Assembly: GCA_023388515.1 (NCBI GenBank)
Contig: JAEWGD010000033.1
Coordinates: forward strand, 1-64,000
DNA length: 64,000 nucleotides
Source: Bacillota bacterium
GTDB lineage: Bacteria; Bacillota; Clostridia; Oscillospirales; Ruminococcaceae
Direction of reading: 5' to 3'
Shown here: in pieces, positions 34,773 through 43,164 of the stretch
Numbering within the stretch: the stretch's first letter is position 1
Layout of the letters: the number at the start of each line of letters is the position of its first letter
Notes under the pieces: model-generated
Database searches by the model: none
Told to the model about the DNA's origin: nothing
The model's input: the letters and a program-made list of their open reading frames with translations, nothing else
Position numbers and translations under genes: made by a program

Positions 34773-35161
34773 AGTATGGTTCTTTTTTGCCTTGATTTCT
34801 CTCAATTTCCTTTCCGTATGGTTAGATTTAATTGGGGGTGTTCATTTCTTTGTGCGTACAAAGAAACGAACCAAAGAAAAACGCAACTCAACGCCGTTGA
34901 GGCTTGGTACGCTCAACCAAAAACCAAAACAAAGACCGTTTTGGCTTTTGGGTCGCTACTTTGATGAGGTGCTTTCCCGTCGCATTTACTATACTCTGGA
35001 GACGATTTCCATGTGCGACGGGAAATCGGTTTAGGATTGTTCTGGTTTGCCTTTTACCACAGAATTTAATTTAAGGGCAAAGGGCAAAAAATAAGCAATA
35101 CCTCTATTTATAAAATTATGCTTAACTCAAAAGTTAACATATTGGTAGCAGTAAAGTAAGC
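34773..35161 (+). repeat. Dispersed repeat, copy D (full length, reference copy)
   Basis: Full forward copy. Hairpins in order are TTTCTTTGT/ACAAAGAAA (34845-34853/34858-34866), CTCAACG/CGTTGAG around 34888-34902, a 14-bp stem with one A-C mismatch (34917-34930/34938-34951), CCCGTCGCA/TGCGACGGG (34976-34984/35014-35022), and TTAACT/AGTTAA (35122-35137). A frame with FFVRTKKRTKEK spans it but has no ribosome binding site. 35162-35290 shows no gene. Confidence 0.9.
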
Positions 35162-35306
35162 AGAAGTATGTTGATAGAAAGTAAGGTAAATAAGAACCAT
35201 ATTTCACTTAATCATACAAAAAAAGCATATTAAATGACAATAAAGGAAACAACAACCAAAGCAAAAATAAAGCCCTTGTGGCGACTGAACAGAAGGTGGT
35301 GCATTT

Positions 35307-35780
35307 ATGTCAAAGGATAAAAATCTCAAAAACCTCGAAGAAGAACAAAAACGTGAATTCCGTCGCTTTCAAGCATATAAAACCATCGCCGAAAGCAACC
35401 AATCAAACCCCAAAAACGACCTGTTCCAGTTCTTTATCGGGCTAGTAATTCTCGGCGTCGGACTGTTCTGGGTGTTCCAAACAGCTCAGGTACGCTCCAC
35501 TTGGGGCAACTCCATATTCTCAATCGGCTCGTGGAATGCTCCGAACGGTGTCATAATTATCCCATTCATAATCGGCATAGTTATGCTATTTATGATGGAA
35601 AAGAAAATTTTTGGCTGGATTGTTACAACAATTGGTGTGTTAGGCATTTTATTGGCAATAATAATGAGTGTCCGTATCGAATTTGTTAGAACTTCACTGC
35701 TTAGCTATGTACTAATGTTCGGTTTTATTGCTGCTGGTGGTGGGCTTATAATGAAATCATTGTTCTTCCAACGTAAATAA
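35307..35780 (+). CDS. Multi-pass membrane protein, unknown
   Basis: A 157-residue protein with a charged N-terminus (about 40 residues, KNLEEEQKREFRRF) and four hydrophobic segments (about 44-60, 84-97, 101-120 and 130-150). No family is recognised. AGGTGG precedes the ATG. It lies 62 nt upstream of pspA on the same strand and may be its membrane partner; that is inference from adjacency. Confidence 0.75.
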   Translation: MSKDKNLKNLEEEQKREFRRFQAYKTIAESNQSNPKNDLFQFFIGLVILGVGLFWVFQTAQVRSTWGNSIFSIGSWNAPNGVIIIPFIIGIVMLFMMEKKIFGWIVTTIGVLGILLAIIMSVRIEFVRTSLLSYVLMFGFIAAGGGLIMKSLFFQRK

Positions 35781-35842
35781 GTCGTTCTGTGGAATTCCAC
35801 ATTATATACGCATAAATAAATAAACAAAATGGAGGTACTACT

Positions 35843-36538
35843 ATGGGAATATTTGCAAGATTAAGCGACCTTTTAAAAGCTAATGTCAATGATTTAGTCG
35901 ATAGGGCTGAAGATCCAGAAAAAATGGTCAAGCAGATTATATTAGATATGCAAAAGGAATTGGGTACATCTACTCAAGCTTTGGGCAAGGCTGTTGCTAG
36001 TGAAAGAATGGCTGAAAAGCAATATAATAACGCAGTGACATTGTCTAAAAATTGGGAAGATAAGGCTAAGGCTGCTCTTAACGCTGGTGATACTGAACTT
36101 GCTAAGAAAGCTCTTGCTAATAAGGTTAAAGTCGATGAAGATGTTGCTAATTATAAGGATATGTATGAAACAATTTCCAATCAGACAGATGCAATTCGTG
36201 AACAGGTTGAGCTACTAAAATCAAAGCTAGAAGAAGCAAAAAGCCGTCAATCAATGCTTATTGCTCGTTCACAAATGGCTGATACTCAAAAACAGCTTGC
36301 TAAATCTCTTGGTGGAATGGACTCCTCAAGTTCTTTTGATAAAATGAATAAGATGGAGGATAAAATCATTCGCAAGGAAGCAGAGGCACAGGCATTTGCT
36401 GAAATCGCTGGCTCAGACTTAGATTCTGGCGAAGATGAATTCACTAAATTGCAAACTGACGCAAAGGTTGACACTGAGTTACAAAGACTTATGGCAGAAA
36501 TGGGGCAGACAACTGCTGTTGAGCCGACTGCTGAATAG
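35843..36538 (+). CDS. pspA: PspA/IM30 family protein
   Basis: A 231-residue ESCRT-III-related envelope stress protein that binds and remodels stressed membrane. The N-terminus, MGIFARLSDLLKANVNDLVDRAEDPEKMVKQIILDM, is the family's membrane-binding helix and hallmark. The rest is a long coiled coil to about residue 160, then an acidic tail. AATGGAGG precedes the ATG. It is flanked by small membrane proteins (35307, 36565), as phage-shock systems often are, but no PspC or LiaF homologue is recognisable. Confidence 0.95.
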   Translation: MGIFARLSDLLKANVNDLVDRAEDPEKMVKQIILDMQKELGTSTQALGKAVASERMAEKQYNNAVTLSKNWEDKAKAALNAGDTELAKKALANKVKVDEDVANYKDMYETISNQTDAIREQVELLKSKLEEAKSRQSMLIARSQMADTQKQLAKSLGGMDSSSSFDKMNKMEDKIIRKEAEAQAFAEIAGSDLDSGEDEFTKLQTDAKVDTELQRLMAEMGQTTAVEPTAE

Positions 36539-36564
36539 TATGTTAATGTGAAAGGAGTACTAAA

Positions 36565-36738
36565 ATGTGTAATAAGATTGAAAAAGAGCCTAAATCAATT
36601 CCATTTTGTTCTGTTATCCCGACTGCATTATCATTGATTTTAATAATCGGTTCAGTTGTATATATCGTGTTTAAAACAATGAGCAACAGAGCGTACAACG
36701 AAAAGTGGAAAGATTATGACGAATGTGGTTTAGGTTAA
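36565..36738 (+). CDS. Small single-span membrane protein downstream of pspA
   Basis: A 57-residue protein (MCNKIEKEPK...YDECGLG) with one membrane segment at about residues 18-38 and a charged C-terminus. AAAGGAG lies eight nt before the ATG and the gene starts 26 nt after pspA, so it is probably cotranscribed. Family unknown. A strong terminator follows at 36765. Confidence 0.75.
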   Translation: MCNKIEKEPKSIPFCSVIPTALSLILIIGSVVYIVFKTMSNRAYNEKWKDYDECGLG

Positions 36739-36764
36739 GATAGTATCATTTATCAGAAATATTT

Positions 36765-36798
36765 AAGGCGATGTAGTTTTTGCTACATCGCCTTTTAT
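36765..36798. terminator. Bidirectional terminator, pspA operon and oadBG
   Basis: Perfect 12-bp stem AAGGCGATGTAG/CTACATCGCCTT (36765-36776/36783-36794) with TTTTTG loop and a following T-run. Confidence 0.92.
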
Positions 36799-36812
36799 TT
36801 TATTATTTAAAC

Positions 36813-36956
36813 TTATTTCTTTCCTGGAAAAATCTTGTTCAATAACCAAATAACAAACATTATTAATCCTATTGACATAAAGATTCCTATCATGCCTAAT
36901 CCCATTATATCAAGGCTATCAACCATTTCATCTACCTTTAAACCTAAAAAAATCAT
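36813..36956 (-). CDS. Short OadG-like gamma subunit of a Na+-pumping decarboxylase
   Basis: A 47-residue protein with a GLGMIGIFMSIGLIMFVIWLLNKIF membrane helix, the signature of OadG/MmdD-type gamma subunits, which hold the membrane decarboxylase complex together. GGGAGGAG lies seven nt before the ATG. It lies 21 nt downstream of oadB on the same strand. It is much shorter than E. coli-type OadG and lacks the usual C-terminal cytoplasmic tail. Confidence 0.75.
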   Translation of the reverse strand: MIFLGLKVDEMVDSLDIMGLGMIGIFMSIGLIMFVIWLLNKIFPGKK

Positions 36957-36977
36957 AATAATCTCCTCCCAATATAA

Positions 36978-38117
36978 CTAAATTCTGCCTGCGACTAGGG
37001 ATATGATAAGTCCACCAGCGATAACTGAAGCAATTTGTCCAGAAACGTTTGCAGCAGCTGCGTGCATCAGCAAGTAGTTTTCAGGGTCTTCTTTCTGTCC
37101 CATTTTGTGAACAACCCTTGAGGACATAGGGAAAGCTGAAATACCAGCAGCACCAACCATTGGGTTAATTTTATTCTTTGAAAACAGATTAAGGAATTTT
37201 GCGAACATTACGCCTCCTGCTGTATCAAATATAAACGCAACCAAACCAAGTCCCATAATCATTAATGTTTTTCCTGATAAGAACGCCCCGTACTGCATTT
37301 TTGTTGCAACAGTAAGACCAAGCAACAATGTAACAAGGTTTACAAGTTCCTTTTGAGCAGATTCGGACAAGCTATTAAGCACACCACATTCACGAATGAG
37401 GTTACCAAACATCAAAAATCCAACCAAAGCCACTGAACGTGGAGCAATAATTCCAGCGATTACAGTAATTGCAATTGGGAATATAATTCTAGTTGCTTTT
37501 GAAACTGAACTTGGTTTATAAGGCATCTTGATAAGACGTTCCTTTTTCGTTGTAATAAGACGTATAACAGGTGGCTGAATAATCGGAACAAGTGCCATAT
37601 ATGAGTATGCGGCAACGATTATTGCACCAACATATTTTGACTCGAAATATTGTGATACGAAGATTGAAGTAGGACCATCAGCCGCACCTATGATAGCAAC
37701 TGAAGCTGCGTCCTTTAACTCGAACCCTAAAAGACTTGACAAGCTAAGTGTGAAAAAGATACCGAACTGTGCAGCAGCACCAAAAAGCATCATTTTCGGA
37801 TTAGATAGCAATGGACCAAAGTCAATCATTGCACCTATACCAATAAATAGCAAAAGTGGAAAAAGCTCATTAGCTATTCCTGCACCAAATAAAACATCAA
37901 TCGGGCCATGTTCAACGCCTGTTTCATACGCTTGAGTAACAGCTCCCGACCAAGGAATATTTACCAAAATAGCACCAAACCCCATTGGTAGTAAAAGTGC
38001 AGGCTCCATTTCCTTTTTAATCGCAAGATAAATAAGTAGACCACCAATAACCCACATGACTACCATCTGCCATTTAAGTTCCCCGAAATTGCTAAACAGC
38101 TCCATAAAGCCATCCAT
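36978..38117 (-). CDS. oadB: Na+-translocating decarboxylase beta subunit
   Basis: A 379-residue membrane carboxybiotin decarboxylase (OadB/MmdB/GcdB family) that couples decarboxylation to Na+ export. Conserved regions are GFGAILVNIPWSG near residue 46, GIGAMIDFGPLLSNP near 96, AIIGAADGPTSIF near 139, and the C-terminal GVMFAKF..NPMVGAAGISAFPMSSRV. AAGAAGGA precedes the ATG. Neither the carboxyltransferase alpha subunit nor a biotin carrier is nearby, so the substrate (oxaloacetate or methylmalonyl-CoA) cannot be decided. Confidence 0.95.
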   Translation of the reverse strand: MDGFMELFSNFGELKWQMVVMWVIGGLLIYLAIKKEMEPALLLPMGFGAILVNIPWSGAVTQAYETGVEHGPIDVLFGAGIANELFPLLLFIGIGAMIDFGPLLSNPKMMLFGAAAQFGIFFTLSLSSLLGFELKDAASVAIIGAADGPTSIFVSQYFESKYVGAIIVAAYSYMALVPIIQPPVIRLITTKKERLIKMPYKPSSVSKATRIIFPIAITVIAGIIAPRSVALVGFLMFGNLIRECGVLNSLSESAQKELVNLVTLLLGLTVATKMQYGAFLSGKTLMIMGLGLVAFIFDTAGGVMFAKFLNLFSKNKINPMVGAAGISAFPMSSRVVHKMGQKEDPENYLLMHAAAANVSGQIASVIAGGLIISLVAGRI

Positions 38118-38180
38118 ACAAACACATCCTTCTTTTAATAATCCTAAGACATGGGATTTGCAAAAAAAAAATAAACCTCT

Positions 38181-38210
38181 ATTATAACGGATAGTTCAAA
38201 TAACCAACAA
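38181..38210 (-). promoter_or_regulatory. Candidate promoter of oadB
   Basis: On the minus strand, TTGTTG (38205-38210), 18 nt, TATAAT (38181-38186), 64 nt before the start. Confidence 0.55.
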
Positions 38211-38578
38211 TAACCGTTGTAATAAAAATCTTGCATTTTCAAGTATTCGCGGATTTTTCAATCGTGTTTGACGCTTATACTGCCAAATAACGGCTTGCTA
38301 CTCCCTTTTATTAATATAGTATACCCTAAAAACCGAATCATGTCAACAATTTTCTATAAGAAAATGCTCAACAAAACGTCAAGCATTTTTTATTATTTAG
38401 ATATAATATACAAATTATCAGTTTATTCTTACGCTTTTCCACAATCTTCAACAACAGTGTTGATTAACTCGTCCCTCTTTTTGCTCGACCAGTTAAGAAA
38501 ATTGCCTTACCAAATCATAAAAATACAAGCATAAACAAGCTTTTTTTAGAATAAACTTTAAGGACAAATATAGTTAGT
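38211..38578. other. Intergenic region between divergent oadB and the P-type ATPase gene
   Basis: About 370 AT-rich bases. Frames on both strands lack ribosome binding sites and family resemblance. Only short elements are visible, such as AACAACAGTGTTGATT near 38450. I see no gene or structured RNA. Confidence 0.6.
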
Positions 38579-38595
38579 TTTAAAGGAGAAGGTAT

Positions 38596-41238
38596 ATGTA
38601 TCAGGGGCTTACAACAAAAGAGGTAGAAAACAAACTCAACTCTGATGGCTATAATAGGCTATCGCAGAAGAAAAAAAGCAAGCCGTTGAAAATTTTTATG
38701 GGACAGTTTAAAGACACTATGGTTATAATTTTACTGGTAGCAACTGCAATTTCAGTAATGCTTGGTGAGGTTTATGACGCAATTACGATAATTCTTATTG
38801 TTTTGCTCAACGCTATTCTTGGTTTTATACAGGAATATCGAACGGAGAAAACGCTCGAAAAGCTAAAAGGAATGACTGCACTAAATGCCAAAGCTTATAG
38901 AGATGGCAAGCTTGTAATAGTAAAAGCTGAGGAACTTGTTGTTGGGGATAAAATCGAACTTGAAACAGGCGATAAAATCCCTGCTGACGCTGTTTTACTT
39001 CGTGCAGATGGAGTTTTTTCTGACGAATCAATTTTAACTGGTGAGGCAGTTGCAGTAATGAAGCTTGTTGGCGACACGAACGACAATGACAATTCGCTCA
39101 ATAAGGATAATATTGTATACTGTGGTACAAATCTCACAGGAGGTCATGCCACTGCAAAAATAATTGCAACAGGCACTGGCACACAAATGGGCAAAATTTC
39201 CGATATGCTTTGTGAAATTGACGAGCCACAAACTCCTCTCCAAAAGCGACTTGGCGAACTGGGAAAAGCTCTTGCTATAATTTGCATTGGGGTGTGCATT
39301 GTCGTTTTCCTTGCTGGAGTTTTGCGTGGAGAGCCTATTTTCGATATGCTTTTAACAGGTATCACAATCGCAATTGCAGCAATTCCCGAAGGTCTGCCAG
39401 CAACCGTTACAATCTCCCTTGCGTTAGCAGTAAGCCGTATGCTCAAGCAGAAAGCACTTGTAAACAAGCTACATTCCGTTGAAACGCTTGGTTGTACATC
39501 AGTAATATGCTCCGACAAAACTGGTACAATAACCGAAAACCGTATGACAGTTAAAAATATTTTTACTGATATGCAAAGCTTTGAGGTTACGGGTACTGGT
39601 TATCGTATTACTGGTGGAATTTTATCCGATGGCAGTTGCATAAACCCTAAAAGCAATGCTGTTCTGACGGAGGCATTGAACTGCTTTGTAATCTGCAATA
39701 ACGCTAGCATTTCCACAAATGCACCGATAAATCTTCGCAAAAGAGGAAGTATAGAATCAAGTGGTGAATGGGCGATTTCAGGCGACCCAACGGAAATCGC
39801 TCTGCTTGTTGCAGCAGCAAAAGGAGGAATTGTTGCCTCATCACTTTGGTCAGATTATACAAAGGAAACGGAAATTCCATTCGACAGCAGTACAAAATGC
39901 ATGACGGTAATTGTATCAGGAAAAACTGGGGAACGCACTGCCTACACCAAAGGAGCGTCTGATATTATTCTTCCAAGATGTAAATACATACTCCTTAACA
40001 ATGAGATTAAACCACTTAGCTATGCGTTAAAAAGGCAAATTGAACAGGAAGTAATTGAGCAATCCGACAAGGCTTTAAGAGTGCTTGCAGTTGCAAAAAA
40101 AGCTATGGTTAGCACAAGTGGTAGTCCCGATACCGATATGGTTTTCATTGGCTTAACAGGAATGTTAGACCCTCCAAGAGAGGAGGCAAAGGAGGCAATA
40201 AAAGTTTGTGCAAGGTCGCATATACGCACTGTAATGATTACAGGCGACCATAAACACACTGCTATTGCAATAGCAAAACAGGCTGGACTTCTTCGTGGCA
40301 AAGAGGCTATAACGGGAGCTGAACTTGACCATATGTCCGATGAGGAATTGCTCCGTAAAATTGATAATTATTCCGTTTTCGCAAGAGTAAACCCTTCCCA
40401 TAAGCTAAGGCTTGTAAGGATTTACAAGAAGAAAAATCATGTTGTTACCATGACGGGCGATGGCGTGAACGATGCACCAGCTATAAAAGAGGCAGATGTT
40501 GGCGTTGCTATGGGCATTACAGGCACTGATGTCACAAAAGAGGCGGCAGATATTATCCTCCTTGACGACAACTTTGCAACACTTATTAGAGCAGTTGAAC
40601 AGGGACGGAGCATTTATGCCAACATCCGAAAGTTTGTTCGCTACCTTCTTTCATGCAATATAGGTGAGGTTATAACAATGTTCGTGGGAATACTCATGGG
40701 CTTGCCTATGGTTATGCTGCCAACACAGCTTTTGCTTGTAAACCTCGTTACAGACGGACTTCCAGCCATTGCTTTAGGCATGGAGCCATTCGATAAACGA
40801 GTTATGTCTAAGCCCCCACGTCGCCCCGATGAAAGCTTTTTCGCTGATGGTTTGCTTGGCAAAATCACATTCAGAGGGCTAATGATTGGACTTATAACTC
40901 TTGGCTGTTTCACAACAATTTTACGCATGGGTGGCGGAGTTGACGCTGCAAGAACCTGTGCATTGCTCACACTTGTTATGTCGCAACTAATTCATGTTTT
41001 TGAATGTAAATCAGAAACTGGAAATATATTCACCGTACCATATTTCAACAATATGAAGTTAATCCTTGCTGTTATTATCTCATGCTTAGTTATTTTCGGA
41101 GCTATATATGTACCCGCATTGCAAATTGTCTTTTCAACAGTTGCCCTATGCTCTGAACAATTACTAGTATCGCTTGCATTTTCATTTTCAATTCCACTGA
41201 TAAGCTGTTTCTTTAACAGAGAAAAAAAGTCGGATTAA
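38596..41238 (+). CDS. Cation-transporting P-type ATPase (Ca2+ type, IIA-like)
   Basis: An 880-residue P-type ATPase, probably exporting Ca2+. The phosphorylated Asp is in CSDKTGTITENRM near residue 308. IPEGLPATVTISLALAV (M4 ion-binding motif with Glu, as in SERCA-like pumps) lies near 263. The actuator TGE loop (ILTGEAVAV) is near 147. MLDPPREEAKEAI and MTGDGVNDAPAIKEADVGVAMG complete the P-domain. Ten membrane segments are expected, with a final pair of helix bundles after residue 680. AAAGGAGAAGG precedes the ATG. Single gene with its own terminator. Confidence 0.94.
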   Translation: MYQGLTTKEVENKLNSDGYNRLSQKKKSKPLKIFMGQFKDTMVIILLVATAISVMLGEVYDAITIILIVLLNAILGFIQEYRTEKTLEKLKGMTALNAKAYRDGKLVIVKAEELVVGDKIELETGDKIPADAVLLRADGVFSDESILTGEAVAVMKLVGDTNDNDNSLNKDNIVYCGTNLTGGHATAKIIATGTGTQMGKISDMLCEIDEPQTPLQKRLGELGKALAIICIGVCIVVFLAGVLRGEPIFDMLLTGITIAIAAIPEGLPATVTISLALAVSRMLKQKALVNKLHSVETLGCTSVICSDKTGTITENRMTVKNIFTDMQSFEVTGTGYRITGGILSDGSCINPKSNAVLTEALNCFVICNNASISTNAPINLRKRGSIESSGEWAISGDPTEIALLVAAAKGGIVASSLWSDYTKETEIPFDSSTKCMTVIVSGKTGERTAYTKGASDIILPRCKYILLNNEIKPLSYALKRQIEQEVIEQSDKALRVLAVAKKAMVSTSGSPDTDMVFIGLTGMLDPPREEAKEAIKVCARSHIRTVMITGDHKHTAIAIAKQAGLLRGKEAITGAELDHMSDEELLRKIDNYSVFARVNPSHKLRLVRIYKKKNHVVTMTGDGVNDAPAIKEADVGVAMGITGTDVTKEAADIILLDDNFATLIRAVEQGRSIYANIRKFVRYLLSCNIGEVITMFVGILMGLPMVMLPTQLLLVNLVTDGLPAIALGMEPFDKRVMSKPPRRPDESFFADGLLGKITFRGLMIGLITLGCFTTILRMGGGVDAARTCALLTLVMSQLIHVFECKSETGNIFTVPYFNNMKLILAVIISCLVIFGAIYVPALQIVFSTVALCSEQLLVSLAFSFSIPLISCFFNREKKSD

Positions 41239-41271
41239 CCCATAATTCAAAATTAAAAGTTTTACACTGCA

Positions 41272-41307
41272 AACAGGCTTCACCCTCCAAAAAAGGTGAA
41301 GCCTGTT
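41272..41307. terminator. Bidirectional terminator, ATPase and MazF-like genes
   Basis: Perfect 13-bp stem AACAGGCTTCACC/GGTGAAGCCTGTT (41272-41284/41295-41307). The mazF-like stop lies 2 nt from its right end. Confidence 0.88.
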
Positions 41308-41309
41308 AT

Positions 41310-41654
41310 TTATTTAAGTCCAAAGCTTACTGATAAAGCTGTGTTTACCCTTGTCATTGACGTTAAATCTAGCTCTCCCATTCTCTCTTTTAGCCTTTTT
41401 TTATCAATAGTTCTAATCTGCTCCAAGAGAACAACGCTATCCTTAGAAAGTCCACAGGATATTGCATTTAACTCAATATGAGTAGGTAGCTTAGCTTTTT
41501 CACGCTGACTGGTAATAGCTGCCGCTATGACAGTAGGGCTATGCTTGTTTCCTACATCATTTTGCACAATAAGTACCGGTCTAATTCCGCCCTGTTCTGA
41601 GCCGACTACAGGACTTAAATCTGCATAATAAATTTCTCCCCTTTTAACTGACAT
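41310..41654 (-). CDS. MazF/PemK-family endoribonuclease toxin
   Basis: A 114-residue MazF-like mRNA interferase. The family motifs are KRGEIYYADLSPVVGSEQGGIRPVLIVQND at the N-terminus (catalytic Arg in GGIRPV), TVIAAAITSQ near residue 42 and LLEQIRTIDKKRL near 76. The highly conserved KRGEIYYADL start supports ATG 41654, although the best Shine-Dalgarno (AAAGGAGAG) is well upstream and an alternative ATG at 41675 lies in a hairpin. No MazE-like antitoxin is encoded in the 430 bp upstream. An antitoxin elsewhere or RNA-level control is possible. Confidence 0.9.
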   Translation of the reverse strand: MSVKRGEIYYADLSPVVGSEQGGIRPVLIVQNDVGNKHSPTVIAAAITSQREKAKLPTHIELNAISCGLSKDSVVLLEQIRTIDKKRLKERMGELDLTSMTRVNTALSVSFGLK

Positions 41655-41667
41655 CTTTATGATATTG

Positions 41668-41693
41668 TTTTTCATCAATTTTCAGATGAAAAA
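41668..41693 (-). promoter_or_regulatory. Hairpin in the mazF-like leader
   Basis: TTTTTCATC/GATGAAAAA (41668-41676/41685-41693) is a perfect 9-bp stem with an 8-nt loop. It lies between the AAAGGAGAG ribosome binding sequence and the start codon, and its 3' arm contains the alternative ATG 41675. Confidence 0.6.
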
Positions 41694-41901
41694 GCTCTCC
41701 TTTCTGTGATATTTTGCATTAGGTATTTTAAGAGTAGGATTAAGGAATCATAAAGTTCCCACTTATAATGTGGAAAGCCGTCCTATATTTATATCATTGA
41801 CAATATCACAATGTTTAAACACGGATAAAAAATCGGGAGCAAATTTTTCGGCTTAATTTATTTTATGCAAAATATTATTTTTTGCGACAGTATTTTTGTA
41901 T

Positions 41902-41949
41902 AAAATAGCAGTGGAGGACAACCATATAATTGTCCTCCACTGCTATTTT
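41902..41949. terminator. 20-bp perfect hairpin, terminator-like
   Basis: AAAATAGCAGTGGAGGACAA pairs perfectly (41902-41921/41930-41949) around CCATATAA. Flanking T-runs suit both directions; it most likely ends the lipoprotein transcript from 42599. The rest of 41694-41901 shows no ORF. Confidence 0.8.
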
Positions 41950-41956
41950 ATTTTGC

Positions 41957-42085
41957 TTTCAACATCTCTTTCAACAGACTGTTGAAAACCCTGTTGAAAG
42001 GCTTTTGAATATTGTTTGAAGTCTTAATTCAAAACGAAACAAGCCTTGTATTTTCGTTAAAAAACCTAAGTTAAAACTGTTGAAA
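41957..42085. repeat. TTTCAACA motif cluster 3, with palindromes
   Basis: TTTCAACAT (41957), TTTCAACAG (41969), CTGTTGAAA (41979, 41991, 42077). The 41969/41979 pair is a palindrome TTTCAACAG-A-CTGTTGAAA. The cluster lies downstream of the lipoprotein stop, unlike clusters 1 and 2. Confidence 0.75.
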
Positions 42086-42086
42086 G

Positions 42087-42599
42087 TTACCCATTAAGCT
42101 TTTTTATCAATGCTTTTTCTCCGTCCTCAGCACTCAATCCAACAATCAGATAAACATATCCTCCAGCCTCACCAATAATAGATTCATTAGCAATATTTTT
42201 GTGGTCTGGATAAAAAGCATCCGTTGTAATAAGCTTTTCTTTTCTTGTTTCCAAATCCTCTTTGGCTGTATCAAGCTTGCCATCAGCAGGGTTTATAATA
42301 ATTATCTCAGCCAATACTGCACTCATTGGGGATTGTAAAAGACTTATTTCGACATAATTTTCATTTTCCAAATCAAGCTTAAAATAGTCTTTTGCCATTT
42401 CGTTATCTTCAATTTTCATCATTTTAGGCCACTCGCCTGCCCCGTTAACAACTTCAGCTAGCTCATCTGTTGAAAAGTTTTTCTCCACTACAGCAGTTTT
42501 ACTTGAAGATTCCTTTTCTTTTTCATTATTTTTATCACAAGCCGTGAACAAAAGAGAAAGCATTGAAACACAAATAAATACTGACAAAATTTTCTTCAT
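42087..42599 (-). CDS. DUF4358-type lipoprotein
   Basis: A 170-residue lipoprotein. The signal peptide ends in the lipobox LFTAC (Cys at residue 20), then a charged Ser/Glu/Lys linker. The C-terminal domain (about 45-170) holds MSAVLAEIIIINPADGKLDTAKEDLETRKE and GGYVYLIVGLSAEDGEKA, typical of DUF4358. Function unknown. The start is ATG 42599, with AGGAGA nine nt upstream; the frame open to 42725 has no further site. It is a single gene, ended by the 41902 hairpin. Confidence 0.85.
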   Translation of the reverse strand: MKKILSVFICVSMLSLLFTACDKNNEKEKESSSKTAVVEKNFSTDELAEVVNGAGEWPKMMKIEDNEMAKDYFKLDLENENYVEISLLQSPMSAVLAEIIIINPADGKLDTAKEDLETRKEKLITTDAFYPDHKNIANESIIGEAGGYVYLIVGLSAEDGEKALIKKLNG

Positions 42600-42820
42600 A
42601 ATTTTATATCTCCTAAATTTAAATTTAAATATAGTATAACATAATTTTAATAAAAATACAACTACAAATAATTGAATATTTTGTAACACATAAAACAAAT
42701 GAACTTGGAGAAAATAAAAACACATTGCAGTTTATAATGTTTTTAATTATTTGTGTTGAGTGTCAGATTATAGATTCAGAGCATTATACTGTAATTTAAT
42801 ATAAATTAAGGGGTGTAAAC

Positions 42821-43048
42821 ATGAAGAAAGCAATTACTTTGGGGCTTTGTCTTGTAGCGATTTGTTGTTCGTTCACGGGTTGTGGTAATAAGGATAATAA
42901 TAGTAGCACGACGAATAATGCTAGAAATGATAATGGGGTAGTTGACAGGGCATTAAACGGTGCTGAAACGGCAGTTAGCGATGTTGTTAGAGGTGCTGAA
43001 ACTGTTGCGAATGATGTTGTCAGAGGCGTAGAAACTGCTCTTAGATAG
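42821..43048 (+). CDS. Small lipoprotein with amphipathic repeats
   Basis: A 75-residue lipoprotein with a signal peptide ending in SFTGC (Cys at 21), an Asn/Ser-rich linker, and then three related short repeats (RALNGAETAVSDV, VRGAETVANDV, VRGVETALR), probably an amphipathic helix. AAGGGGTG precedes the ATG. Short lipoproteins with Val-Asp repeats occur in other Clostridia without a known role. Terminator at 43065. Confidence 0.8.
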   Translation: MKKAITLGLCLVAICCSFTGCGNKDNNSSTTNNARNDNGVVDRALNGAETAVSDVVRGAETVANDVVRGVETALR

Positions 43049-43064
43049 TTTTAGTGATATAGGT

Positions 43065-43096
43065 AAAGTGGACGGCGATTGCTGTCCACTTTTTTT
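43065..43096 (+). terminator. Terminator of the small lipoprotein gene
   Basis: AAAGTGGACGGC (43065-43076) pairs with GCTGTCCACTTT (43081-43092) with one G-U, followed by TTTT. Confidence 0.88.
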
Positions 43097-43097
43097 A

Positions 43098-43135
43098 TAA
43101 TTAAATTTTGTGTTAAAAGTTAATCAAGAACAAAA
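43098..43135 (-). repeat. Dispersed repeat remnant (copy F)
   Basis: AATTAAATTTTGTGTTAAAAGTTA followed by AAGAAC matches, in reverse, the GTTCTGGCATAACTTTTACCACAGAATTTAATT part of the dispersed element. Only this short motif remains. Confidence 0.5.
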
Positions 43136-43164
43136 ACAAAACTAGCCATGTGGCGAATGAGCAT

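Noticed and set aside
38825..40970. Several minus-strand frames of 60-124 codons inside the P-type ATPase gene
   Set aside because: Antisense shadows of a well-conserved coding gene.
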